Positions 15,982 through 24,755 of a stretch of DNA of 64,000 bases are shown here, piece after piece. Where the stretch lies: positions 2,108,001 through 2,172,000 of the forward strand of contig JADJRB010000001.1 of assembly GCA_016712445.1 (NCBI GenBank). Direction: 5' to 3'. The notes beneath the pieces are model-generated. The model was not told the origin of the DNA. It saw nothing but the letters and a program-made list of their open reading frames with translations, and did no database searches. The translations under genes and the position numbers were made by a program. Within the stretch, counting starts at the first letter, position 1, and each line of letters begins with the position of its first letter. Origin of the DNA: Acidobacteriota bacterium (GTDB lineage: Bacteria > Pseudomonadota > Alphaproteobacteria > Caulobacterales > Hyphomonadaceae).

Positions 15982-16695
15982 TTATGGCCGCGGCGGAGGG
16001 CGCGTCAGGTCCAGCCCTTCGACGGTCAGGCTGCGCAGGGTGACGTCGCTGTCGCCCTTCACCTGGAAGCCCGTCCCAGCCGACTCGCCGACCAACTCCT
16101 TGTCGGTCACCGTTCCGAGATATTGTCCGTTGGCGAACAGTATGCCGTTCTCCTCGAACAGCATTGCCTGAAGCGTCAGGCGCGCGGCCTCGCCCGAAGG
16201 ATGCGGCGCCAGCGGGCATTGGCCAATGATCTCGGTGTCGGTCCCGCGCATCCGGAACACGATCAGGTCGCCATCGCTGAGCAGGCCCATGATCAGGCGG
16301 TCATGTCCGTGCGCCGAGACGACCAGAGCGGCCAGCGATTCATCGCCGCGCAGGCGCCGCACGTAGATTTCCGCAGTGATCCGGCACCCCGGCATGCCCG
16401 GCGCGATCGAGCCGCCCAAGGTGATCGCCGATGAAGGGTCGGTGTTGCCGTGGAGGCGCAGACCGCGGGCGTTGCGTTCCATGCGCCAGTTGCCGCTCTT
16501 CCGGGAGGTTGCGTGAGGCGTCAGCGGGCCGAAGGGCGCCGCTGCCGTGTCGTGCACCGGCACCCAGGGCCAGGCCAGGAATTCCGCGACACAGGGATCC
16601 ACTGCCGGCGCGGGCGGCGCGCTCGCCTTGCGTCCAAACAAGGCGGCGACCAGCCCGTTCGAGCGGCTGCGGGCAGGAGTGGGGGCGTGGTTCAT
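15982..16695 (-). CDS. hypothetical protein, predicted beta-rich domain
   Basis: A 237-residue protein I do not recognise. The N-terminus (MNHAPTPARSRSNGLVAALFGRK) is basic and not a signal peptide. From about residue 65 it alternates short strands (GLRLHGNTD, CRITAEIYVRRL, LAALVVSAHGHDRLIMGLL, DLIVFRMRGTDTEIIG, NGILFANGQYLGTV) and ends DVTLRSLTVEGLDLT, a layout like a concanavalin-type jelly roll; that fold is a guess. AAGGACG precedes the ATG. Between its stop and pirin a possible hairpin CCGCC-GCT-GGCGG (near 15960) may end its transcript. Confidence 0.65.
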   Translation of the reverse strand: MNHAPTPARSRSNGLVAALFGRKASAPPAPAVDPCVAEFLAWPWVPVHDTAAAPFGPLTPHATSRKSGNWRMERNARGLRLHGNTDPSSAITLGGSIAPGMPGCRITAEIYVRRLRGDESLAALVVSAHGHDRLIMGLLSDGDLIVFRMRGTDTEIIGQCPLAPHPSGEAARLTLQAMLFEENGILFANGQYLGTVTDKELVGESAGTGFQVKGDSDVTLRSLTVEGLDLTRPPPRP

Positions 16696-16823
16696 GTCAT
16701 TCGTCCTTCAGGCCGGGTCTGGTGTCATTCCCGGAGGCGAAAGCGGTGCGGAAAACGGGTCAGGCTTTCCTGCCCGCGCCCGGCTTGCTAAGCCCGGGCG
16801 CAGAAGAAGAGGAATCCCGGCTG

Positions 16824-18122
16824 ATGAAACCTGTCCTGCATGCGGCGCTGACTGTCGCACTGTCCCTGATCGCGCTTCCGGCGGTTTGCGAGACGACCTA
16901 TATCCAGGCCGGCAAGGTGATGGCTGTGCCGGGCGAGGCCGTGCGCGGCGAGACGACGATCATCGTCACCGACGGACGGATCGTTTCGCTGGAAGACGGC
17001 TACAAGACGCCCCGGGACAAGAAGACGGCGGTTATCGACCTCAAGGATAGCTATGTGCTGCCGGGGCTCATCGACGCGCACGTGCATCTCACGTCTGACA
17101 CCGGCGGCATCGCCTCGCAGCTGGAGGACGTGACGCTCTCGCCGGCGGCGCAGGCTTTCAACGCCTGGGACAACGGCATGAAGACGCTGCGCGCCGGCTT
17201 CACGACCGTGCGCAATCTTGGCGATGGCGACGGCGCGGTGCTCGCGCTGCGTGATGCCGTCAATGATGGCCAGGTCACCGGCCCGCGCATCCTCGATGCC
17301 GGAAACTCGATCTCCGGCACGGCGGGTCACATGGATGGCTCGCTCGGCTACCGCGACGAGCTGCGCGATTATTTCAATGCGGCCGGTAATACCTGCAGCG
17401 GCGCTGAGGATTGCCGCCGCGCGGTGCGCCTGCAGGTCGCGCGCGGGGCGGACGTGATCAAGTTTGCGACCACCGGCGGCGTCAACAGCCGGATCGGCGC
17501 CGGTCTCGGCCGCCAGATGTTCGAGGACGAAGCACGCGCCATCGTCGAGACAGCCCGCCTGTTCGGCAAGAAGGTCGCGGTGCATGCGCACGGCGCCGAC
17601 GGGATCTTGCTTGCGCTGAGCGTGGGAGTCGATTCGATCGAACATGGCACGATCCTCGATCCGGAAACCATCGAGGCCTTCGCGGCGTCCGACACCTACT
17701 ATGTCCCGACATTGTCCACCGTGAACGGATATATCGAGCGTCTCGCCGCGAATCCTGACGCCTATGAGCCGGATGTCCGTGCCAAGATCGAATGGCGCAT
17801 CGGCATCACCGGCAAGAGCCTCGAGATACTCTACGGGCGCGGCGTGAAGATCGCCTTCGGCACCGATGCCGGCGTCTCCAAGCACGGCCGTAATGCAGAT
17901 GAGTTCGAACTGATGGTGAAGTTCGGCATGCCGCCGGTCGAAGCAATCAAGGCCGCCACCGTCAACGCAGCCGATCTCCTCGGCCTTTCCGCCGAGATCG
18001 GGACGCTCGAGCCCGGCAAGAGCGCTGACCTGATTGCCGTGAAGGGCGATCCGCTGAAAGATGTGAAGGTGCTGAAATCCGTCGGGTTCGTCATGGCGCG
18101 CGGCGAGGTGATCGAGCAGTAG
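16824..18122 (+). CDS. exported metal-dependent amidohydrolase
   Basis: A 432-residue amidohydrolase with a signal peptide (MKPVLHAALTVALSLIALPA, cut near residue 22). Metal-site motifs of the superfamily are visible: HVH (H86, H88), the possible bridging lysine in VIKFATTGG, then VHAHG, IEHGT and FGTDAG. Relatives include imidazolonepropionase-like enzymes and Xaa-Pro or Xaa-Arg dipeptidases, often exported in alphaproteobacteria, so a periplasmic peptidase-like role is likely. AGAGGA lies before the chosen ATG; longer in-frame starts overlap the divergent hypothetical gene and have no signal. Confidence 0.9.
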   Translation: MKPVLHAALTVALSLIALPAVCETTYIQAGKVMAVPGEAVRGETTIIVTDGRIVSLEDGYKTPRDKKTAVIDLKDSYVLPGLIDAHVHLTSDTGGIASQLEDVTLSPAAQAFNAWDNGMKTLRAGFTTVRNLGDGDGAVLALRDAVNDGQVTGPRILDAGNSISGTAGHMDGSLGYRDELRDYFNAAGNTCSGAEDCRRAVRLQVARGADVIKFATTGGVNSRIGAGLGRQMFEDEARAIVETARLFGKKVAVHAHGADGILLALSVGVDSIEHGTILDPETIEAFAASDTYYVPTLSTVNGYIERLAANPDAYEPDVRAKIEWRIGITGKSLEILYGRGVKIAFGTDAGVSKHGRNADEFELMVKFGMPPVEAIKAATVNAADLLGLSAEIGTLEPGKSADLIAVKGDPLKDVKVLKSVGFVMARGEVIEQ

Positions 18123-18179
18123 GCAAGACGCGTCCTCGGCGCGCGCTGTGTTGCCGAGATGTCACACCGCCAGCGCGTT

Positions 18180-18205
18180 AACGAAACCTTTCCAAGAGTT
18201 TCGTT
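18180..18205. terminator. perfect 8-10-8 stem-loop after the amidohydrolase gene
   Basis: AACGAAAC (18180-18187) and GTTTCGTT (18198-18205) are exact inverted repeats with a 10-nt loop, 58 bp after the amidohydrolase stop and about 100 bp before the MlaC-like gene. It lacks a U-tract, so it may be a terminator, an RNA-stability hairpin or an operator for the next gene. Confidence 0.4.
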
Positions 18206-18308
18206 TGGCCTCACGCAGGGGCATGCAAAAAAATTCGTCAGGGCCGGGAGCAATTCACAGCCGCACGCATTACTTGAACACGTGCAGAAGCTTGAAGGAT
18301 CCGACCTG

Positions 18309-18848
18309 ATGTCCATGCGTGCCCTGTTCCTGTCCGCCGCGATCGCTTTCGCTGCGCCCGCCGCCTTCGCCGGCGAGGAAGCCGAAGCCCTGATCGTGCA
18401 GGCGGCCAGCCGCATTGCGGACCCCGCTGCCGGGCAGGACGCCTTCCGCGAGTCAATTGATGTGCCGACGGTCGCGCGCTTCACGCTGGGCAAGTATGCC
18501 AACCGGATCAGTGCCACGGAGCGCGAGCGCTTCACGGCGGCCTTCGACCGTTTTCTCGCGGACACCTACGTCGAGCACAGCGAAGACTTCGCCAACGCGA
18601 AGATCGATGTGATCGGTTCGGTCGACCGCAGCCCCACCGACTCAGTAGTGGAAACACGCATCGTGCCGAAGGATGGCGAGGCAATGACGGTGCGCTGGCG
18701 CGTGATGCAGCGCGAGAATGAGTGGCGCGTTGTGGACGTCGAAGTGCTTGGCCTCTGGCTCGCCATCGAGCAGCGCGCGCAGATCGCCGCCATCCTCGAC
18801 AAGCCGCGCGCGACGATCGACGACGCGATCGCAGCCCTCAGTTCATAA
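18309..18848 (+). CDS. MlaC/Ttg2D-like phospholipid-binding exported protein
   Basis: A 179-residue protein with signal peptide MSMRALFLSAAIAFAAPAAFA and a mature part matching the MlaC (Tol_Tol_Ttg2) pattern: DVPTVARFTLGKYANRIS, ERFTAAFDRFLADTYVEH and VRWRVMQRENEWRVVDVEVLG. MlaC shuttles phospholipids between the outer-membrane MlaA complex and the inner-membrane MlaFEDB ABC transporter. No other mla gene is adjacent, so it is an orphan or belongs to a dispersed system. AAGGATCCGACCTG before the ATG contains a modest ribosome-binding site. Confidence 0.83.
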   Translation: MSMRALFLSAAIAFAAPAAFAGEEAEALIVQAASRIADPAAGQDAFRESIDVPTVARFTLGKYANRISATERERFTAAFDRFLADTYVEHSEDFANAKIDVIGSVDRSPTDSVVETRIVPKDGEAMTVRWRVMQRENEWRVVDVEVLGLWLAIEQRAQIAAILDKPRATIDDAIAALSS

Positions 18849-18871
18849 CGCTCCGCCGGCGGATCGATCCG

Positions 18872-19996
18872 TCAGGTAAAGGCGACGTTCAGCCAGTCGG
18901 GCCGCACATAAGTCTCGCCGAGGTCGCGCGCCACGAGCTTGTGGGCGATGGTGCCCTGATCGACGGTGAGGCCGTTGGCGAGGTGGCGGTTCGCGTTGAT
19001 CGCGCCGCGGGCGCCGAGGTTCGCAATCTGCATCACGAAGGGCAGGGTCGCGTTGTTCAGCGCATAAGTCGATGTGCGCGGCACAGCGCCCGGCATGTTG
19101 GCGACGCAGTAATGCAGTATTCCGTCCACGTCATAAATCGGGTCTTCGTGGGTCGTCGCATGGCTCGTCTCGAAACAGCCGCCCTGGTCGATCGCAATGT
19201 CCACCAGTACGGCGCCGGGTTTCATGGTCTTGAGCTGTTCGCGGCTGATCAGTTTGGGCGCTGAGGCGCCGGGGATCAGCACGGCGCCGATCACGAGGTC
19301 TGCTTCCTTGATCGCTTCAGCCAATGAATGGGCGGTCGAGTACATCGTCTTAAGGCTGCCTCGGAACTGCTCGTCGAGCTGGCCGAGGCGGATATTGTTG
19401 CGGTCGAACACCGTCACATCCGCCCGCATGCCCACCGCGATCTCTGCTGCGTGGGTGCCTGACACGCCGCCGCCGATAATCACCACCTTCGACGGCGCCA
19501 CGCCCGGCACGCCGCCGAGGAGGATGCCGCGCCCCCGCTTGGTGCGCATCAGCGCCCAGGCCGCCACCTGCATCGACATGCGCCCCGCCACCTGGCTCAT
19601 CGGGCGCAGCAGCGGCAGGCCGCCTTCATGGTCGGTCACCGTCTCATAGGCGATGGCAAGGCAGCCGGACTTCATCAGGCCCTTGGCCTGGACCGGATCG
19701 GGCGCGAGGTGCAGGTAGGTGAACAGCGTATGGCCGGGCGTGAGGCGCGCCGTTTCTTCCGGTTGCGGCTCCTTCACCTTCACGATCAGTTCGCTGTCGG
19801 CAAACACGGCGGCGGCATCGGGCGCGATAGCGGCACCGACGGAAACATAGGCGGCATCGGCAAATCCGGAATTGATGCCCGCGCCCGCCTGAACCAGAAC
19901 CGAGTGCCCGGCCCGTACCAGTTCGCCCACGCTTTCCGGGGTCAGCCCGACACGGGATTCCTGTTTCTTGATTTCAGTTGGAACGCCAATGCGCAT
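18872..19996 (-). CDS. ald: alanine dehydrogenase
   Basis: A 374-residue enzyme of the usual Ald length that interconverts L-alanine and pyruvate plus ammonia with NAD+. The N-terminal MRIGVPTEIKKQESRVGLTP and the catalytic-site region LFTYLHLAPD are characteristic, and the Rossmann motif GGGVSGTHAAEIA is intact. The C-terminal half has YALNNATLPFVMQIANLG, as in known Ald proteins. GGGGAGAGG before the ATG is a strong ribosome-binding site. It is convergent with the MlaC-like gene and probably monocistronic; the TorF terminator separates it from the upstream gene. Confidence 0.97.
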   Translation of the reverse strand: MRIGVPTEIKKQESRVGLTPESVGELVRAGHSVLVQAGAGINSGFADAAYVSVGAAIAPDAAAVFADSELIVKVKEPQPEETARLTPGHTLFTYLHLAPDPVQAKGLMKSGCLAIAYETVTDHEGGLPLLRPMSQVAGRMSMQVAAWALMRTKRGRGILLGGVPGVAPSKVVIIGGGVSGTHAAEIAVGMRADVTVFDRNNIRLGQLDEQFRGSLKTMYSTAHSLAEAIKEADLVIGAVLIPGASAPKLISREQLKTMKPGAVLVDIAIDQGGCFETSHATTHEDPIYDVDGILHYCVANMPGAVPRTSTYALNNATLPFVMQIANLGARGAINANRHLANGLTVDQGTIAHKLVARDLGETYVRPDWLNVAFT

Positions 19997-20103
19997 GCAG
20001 CCTCTCCCCGGGGAAAGTCCATGCCTATAGCTTTCCTTTCCGGCAACTTCCAGCCCTCACGCGGCGCAGCACACGCGACCCGGCGCGCGGCGGCTGGCCC
20101 GCC

Positions 20104-20141
20104 AAAAAAATTGTCCCCTCCGGCAGGACCGAAGGGGACAA
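20104..20141 (-). terminator. rho-independent terminator of the TorF porin gene
   Basis: On the minus strand a 13-bp stem (TTGTCCCCTTCGG pairing with CCGGAGGGGACAA, one G-U pair) is followed by seven T. It lies about 45 bp after the porin stop codon and insulates ald from it. Confidence 0.92.
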
Positions 20142-20185
20142 CGTGCCGGATGTTTCCATCCCGCTGATATCGGTAGGTCCGACCC

Positions 20186-20851
20186 TTAGAAGACTTTCGA
20201 AATCATCACGACGAAGTTCTCGTCGGCGATATCGCCGGCAATTGCGTCATCGATGTCCGTGTCGGTGTACTTCACGGTGAGGTCGAACAGGTCGAAGCTG
20301 TAAGCGCCGCCGAGCGACCAGTTGGTGTAGTCGCCGCCGGCATCGAAGCTGTAGTTGCCGACGCTGGCGAGGGCCTTGAGCTTGTCCGTGAAGGCATAGG
20401 CGCCGGTGCCCTCGACATAGGTGTTCTTGTTGTCGGGGTCATAATAGACCGTTGCGCCGCCGGAAACCGCATCCACGGCAAAGCCGAGGCCGGCTTTGAC
20501 TTCGAGGAAGTTGAGGTCGTCTTCGCCCGGATAGACGTACTGGATCACGCCGATGTCCCAGGACAGCGTTTCCGTGAAGGCGCCCCGGAAGCCGCCATAG
20601 AGGTCGACTTCGATGTCAGCGTCCGAGCCGAAATCGACGTTGGATGCCCAGGCCCCGGCGTAGAAGGCGCCGTTGGTGTAGTCGACGCCCGCTTGCAGCG
20701 TGGCGTTGTTGTCGGTTTGCGAAATGCCGCGCCAGACATAGTCGTTTGCCACGGCCACGTTGGCCGAAAGATCGCCTTCAGCTGCGGCGGCGCCGGCGGC
20801 AGACACGAGGGCGATTGCGAGCAAGCTGGCCCGTGTGAGTGTGTTTTTCAT
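20186..20851 (-). CDS. TorF family putative porin
   Basis: A 221-residue exported beta-barrel. The signal peptide MKNTLTRASLLAIALVSAAGAAAA is followed by GDLSANVAVANDYVWRGISQT, the hallmark of the TorF (TIGR02001) family, then alternating amphipathic strands and the terminal FVVMISKVF. A role as a small outer-membrane channel is inferred from the family; the substrate is unknown. The ATG at 20851 was chosen because it begins a clean signal peptide; upstream in-frame GTG/ATG codons at 20878/20875 would place charged residues before it. It is isolated by its own terminator. Confidence 0.88.
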   Translation of the reverse strand: MKNTLTRASLLAIALVSAAGAAAAEGDLSANVAVANDYVWRGISQTDNNATLQAGVDYTNGAFYAGAWASNVDFGSDADIEVDLYGGFRGAFTETLSWDIGVIQYVYPGEDDLNFLEVKAGLGFAVDAVSGGATVYYDPDNKNTYVEGTGAYAFTDKLKALASVGNYSFDAGGDYTNWSLGGAYSFDLFDLTVKYTDTDIDDAIAGDIADENFVVMISKVF

Positions 20852-21022
20852 TGGAGGAAACCTCGCTTCTTTCATCACGCTCCTGATCGAGCGCCACGCC
20901 CGACGCTGCCGGGGAGCGACGGAAATTTCGATGCCGAACGCAAGGTAAACGGTCTGTACAGCCCCGGTTCGCCGGGCTTTTGGGCAGGCATTGGGCGCCC
21001 TGCCTTCGGTTTGTGCGTTGCA

Positions 21023-21051
21023 GCGAATCCACTGTTCTGTGGCGGATTCGC
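21023..21051. terminator. stem-loop between the SDR gene and the TorF gene
   Basis: GCGAATCC (21023-21030) and GGATTCGC (21044-21051) are perfect inverted repeats just after the end of the SDR gene, which stops at 21067 on the minus strand. No U-tract follows. It may mark the end of that transcript or lie in the TorF promoter region. Confidence 0.35.
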
Positions 21052-21066
21052 AACACGTTGCGGCAG

Positions 21067-21882
21067 CTAGCGTGCCACCATCGGCGCGTAGCCGAGATGC
21101 ATGCCGGCATCCACCAGCAACGTCTCGCCGGTGACGTGCCGGGACGCATCGGTGAGGAAGAACACGGCCGAATCGGCGATGTCATCCGGCCCGCTCGCCA
21201 CATGCAGCGGCACCGAAGCCGCGACGCCGGCTTCCATTTTCGCGTACTGCTCGGCGCTCATCTCGTCCTTGAACCAGCGCGTGCCGATGAAACCCGGGCA
21301 GATCGCGTTAACCCGGATCGCCGGGGCGAGCGCGCGCGCCAGGCTGATCGTCATCGTGTTGAAGGCGCCCTTGGAAGCCGCGTAGGCGACGGACGAGCCG
21401 ATGCCGGTGACGCCGGCGATGGACGAGACGTTGAGCACGGCGGCGGCCCGGCCGGTGTCCTTGTAGGTCTTCTCCAAAAGGTCCTTGCAGGCCTGCATCA
21501 TCAGGAACGGACCCGCCACGTTGACGGCGTAGATGTCGAGGAAGTCCTGCCGCGAGAGCGCGTTCAGGTCCGCGTGGTCGCGGGCGTGGCGCGTGATGCC
21601 GGCATTGTTGACGAGGATGTCGAGCCGGCCCCAGGCAGCGGCGGCATCGGCAAGCGCCTTGCAGCCGGCTTCGGTCGACACATCGGCCTGCACCAGCCGC
21701 GCCTGCGCGCCGGCCTTCTGGCAATCGGCCACTGTCGCCTCACCGTCGGCAACCGACTTGGTGCAGTTGATGATCACATCGGCGCCGCGTTCTGCCAAGC
21801 GAAGCGCAATCGATCGGCCGAGGCCGGTGGCCGATCCGGTCACGATGGCCCGGCGTCCGGCAAGGTCTTTCAGGTCGGCCAT
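21067..21882 (-). CDS. SDR family NAD(P)-dependent oxidoreductase
   Basis: A 271-residue classical short-chain dehydrogenase/reductase. The cofactor motif TGSATGLG is near the N-terminus, NNAG follows, the catalytic SSIAG...YAASK set (Ser, Tyr, Lys) is intact, and the tail HVTGETLLVDAGMHLG is typical. Similarity is to 3-oxoacyl-ACP/acetoacetyl-CoA reductase-like and glucose-dehydrogenase-like SDRs; the substrate is undetermined. The ATG at 21882 follows GGGGAGAG, which decides against the upstream in-frame codon. It is divergent from the potassium-channel gene. Confidence 0.9.
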   Translation of the reverse strand: MADLKDLAGRRAIVTGSATGLGRSIALRLAERGADVIINCTKSVADGEATVADCQKAGAQARLVQADVSTEAGCKALADAAAAWGRLDILVNNAGITRHARDHADLNALSRQDFLDIYAVNVAGPFLMMQACKDLLEKTYKDTGRAAAVLNVSSIAGVTGIGSSVAYAASKGAFNTMTISLARALAPAIRVNAICPGFIGTRWFKDEMSAEQYAKMEAGVAASVPLHVASGPDDIADSAVFFLTDASRHVTGETLLVDAGMHLGYAPMVAR

Positions 21883-21997
21883 TTTTTCTCTCCCCGATAC
21901 GGTCTGATTTCTGTGTCGCATTGCTTGTGGCCGGTGTTTCCGGGACCGTCAACGAAGCCCGGCGCGTTGCACAACGCCGGAAGCGCGGGAGGCTCCG

Positions 21998-22447
21998 ATG
22001 ATACTGTTGCTCAATCTGCTCGTCGCCGGGTTCATGGTGGCGATCACCTTCTCGGTCCACTTCATCGGCCTGATGGGACTGACGCTGATGCTCCACCGGG
22101 CCGGCAGGCGCGCCGGGCCGGACGCGTCGGTGTTCCGTGAAGGGCGGTCGATCCTCGCCGCTGTATTCGGCCTCTTTGCGCTCCATTCGGTCCAGATATG
22201 GCTGTATGCGTTCGCCTATCTCACGCTGGGCGAGTTCGGCACGGTCGAGACCGCCCTCTATTTCTCGATCGCCTGCTTCACGACCGTTGGCTTCGGCGAT
22301 GTCATCCCCTCCGAAAACTGGCGCTTGCTCGGAGCGGCCGAAGGGGCGAACGGCTTCCTGCTGATCGGTTGGTCGACCGCCTTCCTCGTTTCCCTCACCG
22401 GCCGGCTGCGCGCCTTCGAAGCTAGGATCGAAAAACTGGAGAAGTAG
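21998..22447 (+). CDS. two-helix potassium channel family protein
   Basis: A 149-residue membrane protein: an N-terminal hydrophobic segment (about residues 1-30), a second (residues 50-75), then a pore loop with the selectivity filter TTVGFGD and a last helix (GFLLIGWSTAFLVSL). The C-terminus RLRAFEARIEKLEK looks like a short coiled coil. This fits the Ion_trans_2 family, with K+ flow through a homotetramer. No RCK/TrkA-N gating domain is attached. The membrane-protein gene at 22454-23437 converges on it with six bases between the coding ends. Confidence 0.88.
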   Translation: MILLLNLLVAGFMVAITFSVHFIGLMGLTLMLHRAGRRAGPDASVFREGRSILAAVFGLFALHSVQIWLYAFAYLTLGEFGTVETALYFSIACFTTVGFGDVIPSENWRLLGAAEGANGFLLIGWSTAFLVSLTGRLRAFEARIEKLEK

Positions 22448-22453
22448 GGGTCC

Positions 22454-23437
22454 TCATCCCGCTGGCGTCTTGTGGCGCTGGATACGGGCGACGGCGACCG
22501 CCAGCGCGACCAGCACCGCGCCGGCCAGAAGCAGCGTCATGGGCTCGGCGCCGAACACCTCGAAGTATTGCGTGTAGCCATGGATCGCGAGGAACACGAG
22601 CGCGCTGACCGAGAGGAAACCGCCGCGCCGCGTGAGGAAGGCGAGCGCCAGGCAGAGCGCGGCCCAGCCGGCGGAGAAAGGCCATTCCGGGATCGTCAGC
22701 GCCGTCTTCTCCCACGCCTCATACGAGGCGTAGTCGTCCCAGCGTGTCTGGCTCCAGCTGCTGTCGCCGATGACGTCGCCCCACAGCGAGCCGACCCAGA
22801 ACGCGAAGTGGACGAGGAACATCGCCGTGCGTGCGGCCACCGTCGCAAGGCCTTTCCACGCCTCGGCCGCAACGCTGCGGGCGCGGTAAACGCCCGCCGC
22901 AAGCGCCCCGAACACGCCGATGGTCAGCACCGGTTCCTCGACGAACAGGGCGTAAGAGGCGTGCCAATAGCCGCTGCCCGTGCCGAACACAGCGCCGAGC
23001 GCCACGACGGCGAGCGCGGCGAGAAAGGCCGACCGGAACCAGAGCGCGCCGGCGCCGAGCACGATCGTGATCAGCACAGCCGGCAGGGTGGGGGAAACGG
23101 CTTCACCGAATTCCCACGCCGTCCAGCCTGCAAGCCCGAGCGTGCCCATCAGGGCCAGTCCTGTCGAGAGCACCTTGAACTCATCCCCGACCTGAAGGCG
23201 CCGTAGGCTCTCCGCCCCCGCCAATGCGGCGAGCGCCAGCAGCAGGCCGATCGAGGGCGTCTTGATCAAGGCGATGGCTGCGGCCGCCACGGCGAGCGCG
23301 CCAAAGATCAGGAGCACGTTCACGAGCAAGCTGCCGCGCTTGTCGGGCAGGGCGAGGCCGCGCAGCCGGTCGGCCTCTGCCGCCGTCAATGCGCCGGAAG
23401 CGAGCAGCGCCGTCAGGTCGAGCCGGATGATGGACAT
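22454..23437 (-). CDS. DUF2157-like multi-pass membrane protein
   Basis: A 327-residue protein. The cytoplasmic N-terminus (LTALLASGALTAAEADRLRGLA) resembles the short helical head of DUF2157 proteins, followed by about eight or nine hydrophobic segments from residue 35 to 320. The function is unknown. The ATG at 23437 was chosen because the region upstream holds a strong palindromic operator; a longer open frame would read through it. The gene is the only one directly behind that operator, so it is probably under the control of a TetR-family repressor encoded elsewhere. Confidence 0.72.
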   Translation of the reverse strand: MSIIRLDLTALLASGALTAAEADRLRGLALPDKRGSLLVNVLLIFGALAVAAAAIALIKTPSIGLLLALAALAGAESLRRLQVGDEFKVLSTGLALMGTLGLAGWTAWEFGEAVSPTLPAVLITIVLGAGALWFRSAFLAALAVVALGAVFGTGSGYWHASYALFVEEPVLTIGVFGALAAGVYRARSVAAEAWKGLATVAARTAMFLVHFAFWVGSLWGDVIGDSSWSQTRWDDYASYEAWEKTALTIPEWPFSAGWAALCLALAFLTRRGGFLSVSALVFLAIHGYTQYFEVFGAEPMTLLLAGAVLVALAVAVARIQRHKTPAG

Positions 23438-23451
23438 GGGCTGATTTCCAA

Positions 23452-23469
23452 TTAGTGAGCGTTCACTAA
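23452..23469. promoter_or_regulatory. TetR-type operator TTAGTGA-nnnn-TCACTAA
   Basis: TTAGTGAGCGTTCACTAA is an 18-bp near-perfect palindrome that closely matches the TTAGTGAACGTTCACTAA-like sites of AcrR/TetR regulators. It lies 15-32 bp before the start codon of the DUF2157-like gene on the minus strand, a position suited to repression. No TetR gene is in the window. The serine-hydrolase gene stops at 23529, so the site is in the short gap between the two. Confidence 0.65.
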
Positions 23470-23528
23470 CATAAATTTGAGATGTCCGCAACACCCGCGG
23501 GATGAGGGTTGTCGCGCACCCTTCAAAC

Positions 23529-24755
23529 TCAGTCCGGTTGGTCAGTCTCCGCATCGACCGCCGCCTGCACGGCGCGGTAGAAGTCTGCCCGGGCGGCCCA
23601 CTCGCCATCTGCGGCGCCCAGCGCTGTTTTCCAGTTGGCGTTCGAGGCGATCACAAGCCGGCGCTTCGGATCGATGAAGATGCCTTGCCCGAAGATGCCG
23701 TCGGCCTGGAACGACCCATCATCCCAGGTCCACCACTGATACCCGTAGCCGAAGCCCGGCTCGCCGATATCGGCCTGCCGGGTGGTCGCCACCGGCAGCC
23801 AGTCAGCCGGCACCACGGCGCCTTCGGGTGTCGCGGCGCCATCGAGGATGAACTGGCCGAACCGGGCGAAGTCCCGCGTCGTCGCCTGGATGCAGCAGCC
23901 ACTGATCTCGTGGCCATCGGCGCCAAGCAGCCAGGACGCATCGGACTCCATGCCGTACGGCGTCCAGATCTTCTCCGTGAGGTATTCGGCAACCGGCTTG
24001 CCCACCGCCTCGCTGACCAGCACACCGATCAGATTGGTCTCGCCGGTCGAATAGTTCCACTGCTCGCCGGGCGGGTGGGCGCGCTCCAGCGTGCGCATGT
24101 AGGCGACGATGCCGCTCTTGCCAGGTTCAACCTCCTGCTTGTCGAACAACGCGACGTCCGAGGCCGGGTCTTCATAGTCTTCGTTCCAGGCCACACCGGA
24201 GGTCATCGTCAGCAACTGCGCCACCGTCACATCGTCATACGGCGAGCCTGCAAGGTCCGGAATGTAGTCGGTCACCTTGTCGTCGAGACGCTTGATATGG
24301 CCATCCTTGATCGCGGCGCCGACCAGCGTCGAGGTCAGCGACTTCGCCACCGAGAAACTCGTCCACTTGCCCTTGGCCGTGAACCCGATCCCGTAGCGCT
24401 CGAGCCGCACCTTGCCGTCCTGCAGGATCACCAGTGAAGCTGCGTTCTGCGTCTGCATGAAGGCGTCGAGGTCGACCGCCGGGGCCAGATCCAGCGGCGT
24501 GCCCTCGGGCAGGGAATGGGCATCGCCGCCCGCCTTGATGGGACGCGATTCGATGATCATCGGAAGTTGGTCGATCATCCGGAACGCCGCGTCGCGCTGC
24601 GGCACGGACCAGAAAAGTACGTCGCGCCCGGACGGCGGATTGGCGATCAGCGCCCGCCAGTCCGGCCCGATCAGCCACCAGCCGGCGCCGGCCAGCCCCG
24701 CCAGAACCACAAGCCCCACGCCCAGCCGGCCAAGCCAAGTCTGCGTATTGGACAT
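23529..24755 (-). CDS. membrane-anchored beta-lactamase-fold serine hydrolase
   Basis: A 408-residue protein with an N-terminal membrane anchor (residues 8-30, LGVGLVVLAGLAGAGWWLIG) and a class C beta-lactamase-type domain. The SxxK motif SVAK is at S135-K138, and the tyrosine motif YST lies in WNYSTGETN. The domain points to the periplasm. Substrates of such proteins range from peptidoglycan peptides to esters. It is a different subgroup from the lipoprotein hydrolase at 2722. It is divergent from pccA with 160 bp between starts. Confidence 0.87.
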   Translation of the reverse strand: MSNTQTWLGRLGVGLVVLAGLAGAGWWLIGPDWRALIANPPSGRDVLFWSVPQRDAAFRMIDQLPMIIESRPIKAGGDAHSLPEGTPLDLAPAVDLDAFMQTQNAASLVILQDGKVRLERYGIGFTAKGKWTSFSVAKSLTSTLVGAAIKDGHIKRLDDKVTDYIPDLAGSPYDDVTVAQLLTMTSGVAWNEDYEDPASDVALFDKQEVEPGKSGIVAYMRTLERAHPPGEQWNYSTGETNLIGVLVSEAVGKPVAEYLTEKIWTPYGMESDASWLLGADGHEISGCCIQATTRDFARFGQFILDGAATPEGAVVPADWLPVATTRQADIGEPGFGYGYQWWTWDDGSFQADGIFGQGIFIDPKRRLVIASNANWKTALGAADGEWAARADFYRAVQAAVDAETDQPD

